NCBI GenBank assembly: GCA_963920765.1
Contig: OY987248.1
Coordinates: 18,758,539-18,822,538, forward strand
Length of the DNA stretch: 64,000 bases
Direction: 5' to 3'
DNA from: Ulota crispa
Lineage: Eukaryota; Streptophyta; Bryopsida; Orthotrichales; Orthotrichaceae
A program made the translations under genes and the position numbers. The number at the start of each line of letters is the position of its first letter. Within the stretch, counting starts at the first letter, position 1. Below the pieces are notes generated by a model. That model ran no database searches, was not told the DNA's origin, and saw nothing but the letters and a program-made list of their open reading frames with translations. Shown here in pieces: positions 1-10,770 of the stretch.

Positions 1-495
1 ATAATGTTTTGTAGGTATCTCCACATGCTTTGCAAATAGTTTCCAATGTTTAGCAAATCAAAACAATTCTACATTATCACTTATAAAGGCTTTGCGTAAT
101 GCATGTTTAATTAAACTTGGCATACAAGAAAGTTATCAAGATTTTGGTGATTAAAGCACGGGTCTTGTGGTTTTGGCAAAATTGTCTTGCAGACTTTGTG
201 AGAGATTTTTGGCAAGTTTTTCCAAAGCAAGCACTGCCTAGTTGAGTTGAACAATGCTGCATAGGACTTTGCACGTGGATAAAAGTAACAACTAGGTGTT
301 CGTTGTCTTACCTCTTTCAAGTAATGCAGTATCATTAATTTGAGAAAAATGCGATTCTGGGAACTTTCAGTTCTTACATCCTCAAAGAGTTTTCATTCAA
401 TACTCTTGCCAGGACATACTGAAATCCAAAAGTCCCTAAATCTGATTTTCTCTCAAATTAATTAACAAATGTGTTCAATGGTTTTTGATTGCATA
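1..495. other. AT-rich intergenic sequence
   Basis: No gene or repeat is recognised here. The stretch ends at the A that precedes the Helitron terminus at 496. Confidence 0.5.
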
Positions 496-987
496 TCTAT
501 ACTACTAAGTGGGAGCCTAATCCTCATTGACTTCGCATCCTTTTCTAGAATCTTCTAGAACCTTTTGCAATAAATTGAAGCAAGCCTAGATATAGAACAC
601 CAAGCTCCCTCCAATCATGTCCTCCAAAACCGTCTTGACTTTGTTGGTGAAAGTTGAAACATATAGGATGCCCCAAATATAACACACCAAACGCCCTCCA
701 ACCATGTGCCAAAAAATTAACAAAAGGTCAACCGCCTCCTAACAAAGTATTTAAGAATAGCATTGTGATGAAGACAATCATTATTTTTGGTTTAAAAAAA
801 GGACCAAAATAATAATGCATCAAAGTTAGATTTTGAACCAATTATGAGATATTGATTTTCTATAAAGACAATACATGATGATTAGATTCTAAACTAATTG
901 ATTTGTAAGATATTGATTTTTTTAAAAATTGAATGTTACATTACCCATAGGTGTCCAACTCACGCAAAATGTGTGCTTATATACTAG
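496..987 (+). mobile_element. Non-autonomous Helitron
   Basis: The left end reads TCTATACTACTAAGTGGGAG, the usual form of plant Helitron 5' termini. The right end carries a short hairpin (CACGC, loop AAAAT, GTGTG at 961-975) followed 8 bases later by the terminal CTAG. The element lies between an A (495) and a T (988), which is the known Helitron insertion preference, and there is no target duplication. At 492 bp it has no room for Rep/helicase genes and would depend on an autonomous relative. I infer the class from the termini alone. Confidence 0.75.
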
Positions 988-1425
988 TATTACATAATCT
1001 CAAGAATGTGTGATACAAATGATTGAATAACCTCTCAATGCCTAAGTTGTGAATACATGCAAGGGCATTGAGATTTGAGAAGCTCTTTTGTCTTAAAGGC
1101 AATGCAATTAGAAAGCTAATTTTACTCATATAATAGAGATACCAAGCTCATCAATGTTGCATTCAATTTTAAGGGTGAATGAAGAGTCTATTCTCCCATT
1201 TCACTTGTTAGTAACACCAACATTGTTGAATAGGCAAAATGCCATTGCCTTGATGCTGTTCAAGCTGCGTGACTTAAATCCAAAATCTATATTTGTCTTA
1301 GATTGTGTATTGAAATTAAATCTCTTATAGAAACACATGTCACAACAATTGACTTTTGAGTGCCGCCAATTTAACAAAATTGATGTTAATGCTCACATAA
1401 AAATATGGCATGTAGAATGAGTAAA
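988..1425. other. AT-rich spacer between Helitron and CACTA element
   Basis: No open frame of note, RNA gene or recognised repeat. It ends with the AAA target duplication (1423-1425) of the next element. Confidence 0.5.
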
Positions 1426-1744
1426 CACCACAAGGAAAAGGGATCCTAATTGACATAATGTTGACATAAATTTTTTCAAAGTGACACAATGACTGATTTG
1501 GTTCCTTCCTTGTGTCAATTTGTAAATTTTTTAAGACCTTGTGTCAATTGGCACGGGGAAATGGGTCTTGATCAACACAAAGTTGACATAGAAGTGTCCA
1601 AATTGACACTATGACACATTTGGTTTCCTCATTGTGTCAATTTTTGAGGTTTTCACAAATTTGTGTCAATTTTTTGTTGATTACCTCAAGTCCTCAATGT
1701 CATCATTACATCCATTAGTATTTGACAAAAAATCATTACTCCAA

Positions 1745-2095
1745 CAATGTGACTTCAAATTGGAATCTTTCAAAATCTTTTTGGAATCTTTGAGAATCAT
1801 TAAGATTTTTTTGGAATCTTTGAGAATCTTTTAGAATCAGTGAGAATCTTTGAGATTCTTCTAAAATCTTTTAGAACCTTTGTAAATCTTTGGGAATCTA
1901 TTTATAATCTAAGTTGAGTATCTTTTAGATTCTTCTAGAATCTTTTTGGAATCTTTTTGAATTCTTTTTGGAATTTATTAAAATACTTCAACATCTTATG
2001 TATACATACAAACTTTTAGAGCATTTTTAGAATCTTTTTGGAAGATTCAAAAATCCTCAAAATAATATGCAATATTTTTTTAATCTTTTGGATCT
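1745..2095 (+). repeat. Degenerate short tandem repeat (GAATCTTTGA units)
   Basis: Many imperfect copies of a roughly 10-11 bp unit close to GAATCTTTGA occur in tandem. The same array, longer and in the other orientation, lies in the CACTA element at 3672-6855. This supports kinship of the two elements. Confidence 0.75.
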
Positions 2096-2589
2096 TTTGG
2101 AATTTTGATTGTATAATTGTAAAGGTTTTATTTCCATAACTTTCATAATTTGATGTTTTTTAATGCTAGCAAACTATAGAGGCTATTTGAACCTAATAAG
2201 TATTTTCTTTAAAAAAAATAGAACCCCAAAACATTTAAAAATGAAGCCAACTTTCACCCGCAACAATTCTTTTGAGATTTACGATTTCCAATTAGAAGTG
2301 ATAAACAAAAATAAAAAAAGGTGGAAATATGTATTTTTTAATAGTTTTGAACACCCTTGCTGATTTTTGCTCATAACTTTTAAGTAAAATATTGAAATCC
2401 GAAAAACAAATTTGGAGGTGAAAGTAGACTACATTAAACAATTTTTTGTAATTTTATTTTTTTGAATAAAAATGCCTTTTAAAAGCCAAAATAGCCTCCA
2501 AAGGCTGCTCGCTTTGCAAAATAATGAAAACATTCACATGTAGAATACAAATTTTAATTTTAATTCTTAAAACACACATGTGCATGTGA

Positions 2590-2665
2590 GTGGTGTAGTG
2601 GTTAGGGAATGTGGTTGAGTGCATCCGAGTCTCAACATGAAGGTCTAGGGTTTGATCCCTTGCTT
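2590..2665 (+). repeat. tRNA-derived sequence with pol III box A and box B
   Basis: TGGTGTAGTGG fits the internal box A consensus and GGTTTGATCCC is 9/11 to box B, about 45 bp apart. I could not fold a convincing tRNA with acceptor stem. The surroundings are shared, inverted, with 4083-4195 of the second CACTA element, so it is part of the transposon family rather than a functional tRNA gene. It could be a captured SINE head. Confidence 0.5.
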
Positions 2666-2936
2666 CAGCCATTCGAGCTTGTGCCTCTATGACGGGCCTC
2701 AGTTACAGCTTTACTACTTGACCAAGATTGGAGCCGACTGTTGATTTTTACCACTTTTTTGTAAAATTTTCTACTAATGTGACTACACTCTTAAATACAT
2801 AATTATGTCAACTGTCTTGTACAAATTGACATGATTATGTCCAAATGGATGTCCTAATCACCACATTCTAATCAATACTAACGTTGACACATGCATATCA
2901 ACTTTGTGTCAATTAGGACCAATTCTCCTTGTAGTG

Positions 2937-3671
2937 AAAAATGTCACTATCTTTTAAGAAGCCAATGAATGCCAATCACATGTTACATGTTAAAAATTGT
3001 GAATACATGATAGAATGCATTTAGAAGCCCACAAATTCCCAAGAGTTAGTGCAATTACAAAAGGGTCCACTATACTCACATATCCAAAATGGAGTCTATT
3101 TGTGAATAAATGGCAACTAATAAGCAAATAAAAAAAAGAATTGGTAGTATATAAATACCTTTTTTATTAACTATCTATTATTAGAATATCCTGCAAAAAC
3201 CCTTGATTGAACATGAGAATCTCTACCTAGATGCAAAAGTATAGATTCGTTGTAGCATTAGAGGAAAAATGAGCTCAAGAGAAGGCCTTCCAACCTTGAC
3301 AAACCACCTTATTTATTTAGGTAAGAGAATCATAGGTAAGGTATCTACACAAGTGTCTATCTTGTGTGAACTACTCAAGTGTACCATGGTACATAACAAA
3401 ATGATTGATGATGGAAAACAATATTATAACATGAAAATGACAAATGCAAGGACCTTTAGAGGGACACAAGAATAAAATGTTTAGGACTAGAATTTCCAAT
3501 CAAACGAGGACACTCATCAAACAAAAAGCATGTGATATTGTAAAAAGAAATTATTCTAATGAAGTACTTGTAAGCAGATATAGGGGATTAGCTTTTTTTA
3601 ATTTGAAAAAGGACATTACATTTAAATGCATTTGACTCCTCCAACCACTTCCCATAGGGACCTTCTCTTGA
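2937..3671. other. Spacer between the two CACTA elements
   Basis: AT-rich, with no gene recognised. A 25-30 bp stretch at 3253-3280 is repeated in inverted form across the insertion point of the next element (3655-3671 joined to 6859-6884). Confidence 0.5.
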
Positions 3672-3944
3672 CACTAGTAGAAAATTCAGCACAAAATCAA
3701 CAGAATTTCAACCAAAAACTGTTGATTTTTTCTGTGGATTTGGTCAAGTTGATTTGGATACTTTTCTATTGATTTTCTATTGATTTTTTGTTGATAATTT
3801 ACAGTTTTCTGTTAATTTTTTGTTGATTTTCTATTACTTTTCACGTAATTTATGTTGTTCAATTCTGATTTTTTTTAATTTTAATTTTTTTTTCATAGAA
3901 TATTATTTTATTTTATGAAAAAGTGAACTTTTTAAGGAGTCGGG

Positions 3945-4085
3945 CAACTGCTCGCACCAACAGGCAGCTACCCAAACCGTCGGGCAGCTACCCAAACCGT
4001 CGAGCAGCTACCCAAACCGTCGAGCAACTGCCCAAACCATCGGGCAACTGCCCAAACCTCCGGGCAGCTGTCTGAACTGCCGAGT
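3945..4085 (+). repeat. 20-bp minisatellite
   Basis: About seven imperfect tandem copies of AAACCGTCGGGCAGCTACCC, much more GC-rich than the AT-rich element around it. The 20-bp period is not a multiple of three, so frames running through it are artefacts. Confidence 0.85.
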
Positions 4086-4160
4086 AGGGCTGCCGACAGT
4101 GGGGTTTGAACCCCCTACCTCTAGGCTCACACTCCACAACTCTACTACATTTCCAAAAAC
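4083..4160 (-). repeat. tRNA-derived sequence, second copy
   Basis: On the minus strand, TAGTAGAGTTG (box A-like) precedes GGTTCAAACCC (box B-like). Downstream and upstream sequence matches the 2.5-kb copy in element 1, so it was inherited with the transposon. Confidence 0.45.
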
Positions 4161-4689
4161 CCCTAGAAAATGTGCAAACACACATGCACACAAGAAAATC
4201 ATGATTCTATTTGTACATTAAATGTTCATGTCTTTAATAACCAAGTAGACTTTGGAAGCTATTTTGGCCCATTAAAGGACTTTTTTTCAAAAAACTTAGA
4301 ATTAAGAAAAGCTGGTAAATGTATTTCACTTTCACCTCCAACAATTTTTTTTGGATTTCAATCTTTTTATCAAAAGTTATGAGCTAAAATCAGAGAAGGT
4401 GTTTAGAAATTCAAAAAAAATTGTTTATGTCCATCCTTTTGATTTTGTTTATAAATTTTTGTTGGAATTCGCAAATCTCAAAAAGATTGTTGCAGGCAAA
4501 GGTTGGATTCATTAATTATTATTATTTAGTGTTAGTTTTTTTGTAAAAAGAACCTTATTTTGTTAAAACAGCCTCCATAGTTTGATAGCTTCAAATAACA
4601 TGAAATTATGAAAAGTTACGGAATTAAAACCTTGCAATTATAAAATCCAAATTCTATAGACTTTTGAATAGTTTTGGATATTTTTTAAG

Positions 4690-5098
4690 GGCATTAATAT
4701 GTGAACCACACCCTTTGAACTATTGTACCACATCCCAGGGTAAATTTTAGATTTCTACCATCAAAACTTTGAGTTTGAGAATTTTGAATTCAAATTTGGA
4801 CTTAGAGACCATGATATTGTCTAGGACCATAAAAAAAGTTGCAATTCAACAACACCCAATGAAAAAACTTATCTTTTTTACAAACAATAGTAAAATTAAC
4901 AATTTTCTCCCTAACTAAACTTTTTCATTGGGTGTAGTTGAACTGCAACTTTTTTTATAGTTCTAGACAATACCATGGTCTCTAAGTCCAAATCTGAATT
5001 CAAAATTTTCAAATTCAACTTTTTGATGGTAGAAATCTAAAATTTACCCCAGGGTGTGGTATAATAATTGGAAGGGTGTGGTACACATATCAATTCCC
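4690..5098. mobile_element. Long hairpin element nested in CACTA element 2
   Basis: Two arms of about 180 bp are inverted copies; the outermost conserved motif is ATATGTGnACCACACCC. A short AT-rich loop separates them. It is absent from CACTA element 1, so it probably inserted after the two diverged. The exact ends and target duplication are unclear because the flanks are T/A-rich. Confidence 0.7.
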
Positions 5099-5879
5099 AT
5101 CTTTTAAAGCTTATAAAAGTATTTTATAAGATTGTTTTTTTTTAAATTCATTTGGTTAGTAATAAAAGGAAAATTACTAAAAACATCCTTTAAGTCTTTC
5201 AAAATATCAAGTTTACGCTGAAAATATTTGAAACATAAAAAATATTCCTTACTTTTAGTAGGAATATCAATTATACTCCTATTATTTTAGAAAAATAATA
5301 AAAATGCTCTTCTATTTTGAAATGTTAAATATATCTTTGTGTTATTTGAAATGTAAAAATCACCTTTGGTTTCTTGTAAGAATTTGCATTAAACTATACA
5401 CTTGGTTATCATACAACAGAGAGATATAAATAATTTAAAATAGTTGAGGAGCATTTTTAATATTTTTCCAATATATTAGAAGCATTGTTGATATTTATAC
5501 AAAAAGGAAAGATATTTTTGGTACTTTTAATCCTTGAGGGACATATATGATTTTTTCAAAGAATTGAAGAGCACCTTTTATATTTGTTTGTAAAAAAATT
5601 TTGGTATTTAAAACAACAAAATGTTGTACTTTTTATATAAAATTTTGTTGAATTAGTGAAGTTGTGTCCAAAAGTGTCTAGATCAACAGAAAACTGTTGA
5701 TTATTTTTGTTATTATGGTCATGTTTTTACTCGACTTTAAAGGCTGCTAATTTTAAATCTAACCAAATTGTGAAAAGTAAAGAAAATAAAACCAGTCAAT
5801 ATACACTCAAACTTCTAAAAGATTCTTTTTTTTTTCAAAACTTCTTTTATTTTTTAAAACTTCAAAACATTTTAATGAG

Positions 5880-6700
5880 GTCCAAAAAGATTTTCAAAAG
5901 ATTTCAAAAACAAACCTAAACTATTGTACTAGCTTTTTATTAAAAATATTTTAAAATATTTTGATGAATTACAAAAAGATTCCTGAAGGACTCTGATTCG
6001 GTCTAAGAGATTCTATTTCAATAAATATTTTGAAGTACTTTAACAAATTTCATAAAGATTTTAAAAGATTCTCAAAGATTCCAAAAAGGTTCTTGGAAAT
6101 TTTTAGAGATTCTCAAAGATTTTTAAAATTTCAAAAAAGATTTTCAAAAGATTCCCAAAGATTCTTAAAGATTCTCAAAGCTTCTCAAAGCTTCCAGAAA
6201 GATTCCAAGATTATTCTTAAAGATTTTCAAAAATTTTCAAAAATTTTCAAAATTCCTAGAACATTTCCAAAGATTCTCAAAGATTCCAAACTATTCTCAG
6301 AGATTCTCAAGAAGGTTATCAAAGATTCCAAGAAGATTCTAAAAGATTCCAAAAAACTTAAAAAGATTCCCAAAGATTTCCAAAGATTCTCAAGGATTCC
6401 TAAAAGATTTTCAAAGATTCTCAATTGTCTTGAAACATTCTCAAAGATTCCAAAAAAACTTGAAAAGATTCCCAAAGATTTCCAAAGATTCTCAAAGATT
6501 CCTAAAAGATTCTTAAAGATTCCAAGAAGATTCTCAAAGATTCTAAAATCTTGAAAAGATTTTTAAATATTCTTAAAAATCCAGAAAAGATTCTCAATGA
6601 TTCCCAAAAGATTCTTAAAGATTCTTAAAGATTCTTAAAGATTCTTAAAGATTCTTAGAGATTCACAAAAAGTTCCCAAAAGATTTCCAAAATATTCCAA
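5880..6700 (-). repeat. Expanded degenerate tandem repeat (AAAGATTCTC units)
   Basis: Dozens of imperfect copies of a 9-11 bp unit close to AAAGATTCTC, reverse complement of the array at 1745-2095. It carries a 174-codon stop-free frame rich in Lys, Phe and Ile that follows from the repeat composition and is not taken as a gene. Confidence 0.85.
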
Positions 6701-6855
6701 ATTTTTTGTTGATTTACATAATGGTATTCAAACCAACAGAATGTATTTAGTTTTTTACAGAATTTTGTTAAATTAGTCAATTAGCGTGGGCAAGTGCCCA
6801 AATCAACAAGAAACTATTGGTTTTCTATTGTTTTGGACGGAGTTTTCTACTAGTG

Positions 6856-7394
6856 TGAGCTCATTTTTCCTCTAATGATACAAAGCCCTTAGTCATTTTG
6901 TAACTCAAAAAGTTGTTACTGCTAATATATGTTCTACTTTCGAATTACATATGAAGCTTAGAAGCAACTGAAAACTTCAAGAGAAAGGACCAACTTCTAT
7001 GATTGATTGGAATCAACCACGGTCATCGAAGTTTTCCAATATAATAAAAAAGTATTTCTCAAAATTCTTGTGCATCTTGTTAAAAACTTGTTGAAGTATC
7101 ATTTTGTTTTCTAGTTTTGCAAAAAAATTAACACACGGCCATGTAGGGTTTCACATGTGTTTGTTGTTTCCTCCCTTTTTTTGTTTCCATCACTCATAGA
7201 AGTTGGCCCTAAGGCAAACAAGTCCAATGGGAAAACCCAAGAACTTGAACATGTGAGTAAGGGTTCCAAGTTGCAACATAAATTTGAGCAAAACCCGGTA
7301 GATCTTTATACAGTATGCAAGAAGGTATCAGCAAAATTGAAGAAAAAGGACTACAAACACCGATTTTGTTAAAACAGTAATATGCCATAAAGTA
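6856..7394. other. Intergenic sequence
   Basis: Nothing recognised apart from the TGA target duplication at the left edge. Confidence 0.5.
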
Positions 7395-7621
7395 CAACAC
7401 CATATTCGGTAAATTGGGAAAAATAGTACATTTTGGGACTTTCACTATTTTTGCTATTATGTACATGTTAGTTTATCACAAAAAACAAGAGTGCATTTTC
7501 TTGTACAATAGTGAAGTTTCAACAATTGCCTCCAAGCACTTCAATAATTACAACTTTTGAGCAATAACTATATCTACAAAATAATTCCTCTTTTTTTCCC
7601 AATTTACCTAATATAGTGTCC
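7395..7621. mobile_element. Miniature inverted-repeat element (G family, copy 1)
   Basis: The terminal repeat is close to AACACCATATTCGGTAAATT followed by GGGAAAAA; the right end is inverted and more diverged. The same termini bound 49676-49940. No coding capacity. Confidence 0.65.
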
Positions 7622-8600
7622 ATTACTTTGGAGCAATTCAAGTCACATGTTTTTAACTCAATCTAAACTATTCCTAATTTGTGGACAGAAACAAGTGACG
7701 ATTATATCACTATCTTTGGCACACAAATACCGTCAATTCAACAAATTTGACATTTGTATAATCAAAGATGTCACAAGAACAACTTAAATAGGTTGTGGGA
7801 CATTACGCCAACCTGTTTGCATCAATCTCCAGGTTTTTAGCTCTTTTTCTGTTCTTTTTTATCAACAGATTCACCAAGAGTTCGTCTAACTTGATAGAAA
7901 TATTGCAAACCCCATATACGGTACAAACAGCTACAAAGTTGTATATAGAAGGAGTTTTCATCGATCGAGTACCGACAGGTTTTGCGATTTTCTCTCTCGT
8001 CTGCCTTAATAAAATCGTTGTGACAAGGGTCATTGCAGCTCTCCCCCAAAATAAGCTTTCGATCAGATACTTAACATTTCTATTATCCTCCATTTTATAT
8101 TTCTAGTCTGAGCTTTTTAACACGCACTAGTGTGAGCTTGGTTGTAAGTATAATTCTAGCTGCAAACGGTGTCGTGATTGTCACAAACCAACGTCCCATG
8201 AAACTGGACTGTGCACTAGATAGCAATAATCAAACGCGAAAAATATACATGTTGACCAAGCAACCAGCAAATCTTGAGCTCGAATGCACATGGTATATTT
8301 CAAAATTTGATAAAGAAGAACTCTTGATTGAAGTTATCAGCAAATTCAGCAATTCTGTTTTTTCATTATTATGGTAAGGACAAGCTTTAATTGTGAACCA
8401 TCGAAAAATTCAGAACCTCAACAACCGTTCTCAGAATTTGCAGCCTCAACCAAATCTTCACAAAGATGATCCACTTGCAATACCAACTGAGTAACATGTT
8501 TCCCCTAAACATTCAATTAGAAAAAGCGCCCGAAGGGCAAAAACCGGAGCGTCCGGAGACGGTGGGTATACTCGAAATAGTATAATACGGAGTACATGTG
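7622..8600. other. Intergenic sequence with unassigned short frames
   Basis: Frames of 81-103 codons exist on both strands at 7795-8377 but show no domain I can name. The last 70 bases are GC-richer and contain an AAAAACCGG motif that recurs at 8857 and 8879. Confidence 0.4.
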
Positions 8601-8823
8601 CATAACATTGTTAACCAGCAGAAATCCTTCCCCCCCGGGTGGAGGAATAATGCTCCCCAGATTCCTGGGGTGATTTGAGTTATAATATGTTTCGTCTCAT
8701 TGGCCGGGCTGCCAGCCCGGCCAATGAGAAGAAACATATTATAACTCAAATCACCCCAGGAATCTGGGGAGCATTATTCCTCCACCCGGGGGGGAAGGAT
8801 TTCTGCTGGTTAACAATGTTATG
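8601..8823. mobile_element. Near-perfect hairpin element (X family, copy 1)
   Basis: A 223-bp palindrome begins CATAACATTGTTAACCAGC and ends with its complement. The arms are about 111 bp long with only one mismatch that I can see. It is flanked by TG on both sides (8599-8600, 8824-8825), consistent with a 2-bp target duplication. Two further copies (37172, 59063) share the 19-bp terminus and an internal ATAATGCTCCC-type block. There is no open frame of its own. Confidence 0.85.
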
Positions 8824-9248
8824 TGAGTGTATGAAGAAACCCCTGCCTTCGGGGAAAAACCGGAAACCCATAGAGGGATAAAAACCGGGAGTGAAACTAG
8901 AGAATACACCTCATCTAGGTAAGTCTAAGGTAGGTACGGGGTATCTGGGTGGCTCGTAAGTCCCATTCCTCAACGAAATACAAATTCAACAGACTCCATA
9001 AATCCACTACTTAAGATTCAAAGAAGAGGCACAACAATCCATAACGAAAATACAAAAGAAACAGAAAGCACAATCCAAAATTCATAAACAAAAGAAACTC
9101 TGCAGATAGACTCAAAACCCTAATCCATAAACCCCAGCGAGCCATTAGGGCAGATGGAGCACGCAGCTATCGTCGCAGCAGCGGCAGTAGCGCAATTTTT
9201 ATTCACGAGACCATAATATATTTACAGCGATGGAATTCTTAAGAGTTT
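8824..9248. other. 3' flank of the dienelactone hydrolase gene
   Basis: Probably contains the 3' UTR of the minus-strand gene that stops at 9249. No other feature recognised. Confidence 0.5.
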
Positions 9249-9944
9249 TTAGAGGTATTTGGCAAACCACTCAATCATGAGCTTGTGAGCCTCGGACGCA
9301 TTCTCCACGGCGATCTCGTTTTTCTCGTCATAGCGAATGGTCCACCCGTGCTGCACATCAGGGAAGATCTTCACAAAGCTCTTCAAGTCGGTGCGCGATG
9401 CCAGAAGCTCCACATACTTGTCGACGCCATCGCTGGGCGCTGCCAGGACGCAGATCGGCACGGCCACCTCCTCGTAATCAGAAACGTGGATACCAGAAGG
9501 GTGACACTGCACGATGGCCTTCACGTCCTTCTCCTTGGCCAGCGAGACCACCACTTTGGCGCCCCAGCAAAACCCTGCGGCTCCAATCGAGCTGAAACCC
9601 TTGTCCTTGAGAGCCTCCACCAAAGCCTGCGTGGTTTCCAATGCGTACCCCGTGGGAGAGTGCTTCGCCATCCATTGCCTCAAGTCCCCGCCCGTGAAGC
9701 TCCCCGAGAAGACATCGCCCTTGATCACGTCGGGTACCACCGCGAGGTAGCCGGATGCTGCCACTTTGTCCGCGAGCTTGCGCAGCAGCGGCGCCTTGTG
9801 GCCGAAGATGTCGCTGATGAGAATCACCGCCGCGGTTGTGGAGGAGCCCGTGGTGTACACTTGGTGGCCCGACAGCGTCTCCTCCTTGCCCTGGAACTCG
9901 GGCGTTGCTGGAGGCGCGGGCGTGCAGCACTCTTCCGTCGCCAT
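9249..9944 (-). CDS. Dienelactone hydrolase family protein
   Basis: A 231-aa alpha/beta-hydrolase of the dienelactone hydrolase family, single exon and probably cytosolic. The nucleophile elbow is GFCWGAK with Cys126 (the family uses Cys in place of Ser). A candidate acid Asp172 lies in APSDGVD and the catalytic His199 in QHGW, giving the Cys-Asp-His triad in the usual order. The frame is open further upstream to an ATG at 10121, but I chose the ATG at 9944 because MATEECC starts where family members start and the extra 59 residues look like translated leader. In plants such proteins are often labelled endo-1,3;1,4-beta-glucanase-like; their substrates are mostly unknown. The coding region is far more GC-rich than its surroundings. 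Confidence 0.9.
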   Translation of the reverse strand: MATEECCTPAPPATPEFQGKEETLSGHQVYTTGSSTTAAVILISDIFGHKAPLLRKLADKVAASGYLAVVPDVIKGDVFSGSFTGGDLRQWMAKHSPTGYALETTQALVEALKDKGFSSIGAAGFCWGAKVVVSLAKEKDVKAIVQCHPSGIHVSDYEEVAVPICVLAAPSDGVDKYVELLASRTDLKSFVKIFPDVQHGWTIRYDEKNEIAVENASEAHKLMIEWFAKYL

Positions 9945-10261
9945 AGCCTCCAAATTGGGTATGGCAGGCTCCTGCAAACCACGCAAATTGGATGCGAAGA
10001 GAAACACACAAATGGCGAGAGGTGGAGCAGGAGATTTAAGTGAAGTGAAGGAGCAGCGGGGATTGGAGAGTAGCAAAAGAACGTCCCCCCCGCACGGCCC
10101 TACCACCAAGCCCGTCCCCAAATTGTGGGAAAGGATCGGGCGTCGTTTCCGGCGACTCGATCACCGCATGGCTGGTAAGTTGTGCGGATTCACAATCACA
10201 AGGGCGGTGGTGGCGAATTCAAGGCGGTGTTCAGGGACCTTTCGTCAGAGATCACGTTCAA
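9945..10261 (-). other. 5' flank of the dienelactone hydrolase gene
   Basis: GC-rich sequence upstream of the chosen ATG, likely leader and promoter. An alternative in-frame ATG lies at 10121. No TATA box is evident. Confidence 0.4.
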
Positions 10262-10430
10262 GGCAATGATCCAAATATGATTTTCACTTTAGCACAAGTG
10301 GCTAAAAACACCGTTAAGCTAAAATTTTCAAATTTAACACTAAAAAGCTTACATTTTTTAGCTACACGAAAAATTTATTAGCAATCCTGCTAATTTTTAC
10401 CAATTTAGAAGACGCTGGTTGAAGGAGCCC
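10262..10430 (+). repeat. Dispersed repeat (E family, copy 1)
   Basis: Shares blocks such as CAAGTGGCTAAAAA and GCAATCCTGC with 24342-24503 and, less well, 32875-33010. Probably a miniature transposon; termini not defined. Confidence 0.6.
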
Positions 10431-10770
10431 CTCACCACAATTTTTTTTTTTTTTCATTTTTTTAAGAAGTGCAAAAGTGGCGATTTAAAATGTTGTAGTG
10501 GTGCTTCATATTTCAACATTCATCCACATAGTGGACAAAAAATATCACATTAGTACATATTACATGTCTATAATTTGGTTTTCATCCACAACTTGGCAAG
10601 TTTCTCCAATTTTTTTTTAAAGTTTGAAACCTTTTTGGCAATTTCATCCAAGTAATTGCGTTTTTTTTTTTCTATAGGTTTGGTGCCAGTCAAAGGAATT
10701 TGGTGCAACTTTGCCCCAAATCGCCAGAAAAAGAAACCCTGCTCCTCACTTGCTATGAGTGAGGTCCATT

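Larger units (their letters stand above)
1426..2936 (+). mobile_element. Non-autonomous CACTA element 1
   Basis: The termini are inverted repeats: CACCACAAGGAAAAGGGATC at the left, and CACTACAAGGAGAATTGGTC when the right end is reverse-complemented. A 3-bp direct repeat AAA lies on both sides (1423-1425, 2937-2939), the duplication length typical of CACTA transposons. Subterminal copies of a TGACA/TGTCAA motif occur near both ends. Inside are a degenerate GAATCTT repeat and a tRNA-like segment. No transposase is encoded. The first terminal bases (CACCA) show one change from the CACTA consensus, so this copy may be old. Confidence 0.82.
3672..6855 (-). mobile_element. Non-autonomous CACTA element 2
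   Basis: The 3.18-kb element starts CACTAGTAGAAAATTC and ends with the inverted form of CACTAGTAGAAAACTC. It is flanked by the 3-bp direct repeat TGA (3669-3671, 6856-6858). Subterminal TGTTGATTTT-type repeats cluster within 250 bp of both ends. The interior matches element 1 in reverse: the tRNA-like segment, a stretch beginning CAAACTATAGAGGC, and the GATTC array. It also holds a 20-bp minisatellite and an independent hairpin element. There is no transposase frame. Confidence 0.85.

Noticed and set aside
2590-2665. Functional tRNA gene
   Set aside because: Box A and B are present, but I could not form an acceptor stem or a convincing anticodon arm, and the segment is duplicated with its transposon context.
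3945-4085. CRISPR-like array of short GC-rich repeats
   Set aside because: The 20-bp units are directly adjacent with no spacers, inside a eukaryotic transposon.
6030-6554. 174-codon open frame rich in Lys, Phe and Ile
   Set aside because: It follows from a stop-free degenerate 10-11 bp tandem repeat inside a CACTA element; the antisense strand is equally open.
8513-8881. Mirror-image short frames on both strands with the same peptide
   Set aside because: The identical peptides arise because the frames run through the near-perfect palindrome of the X element.
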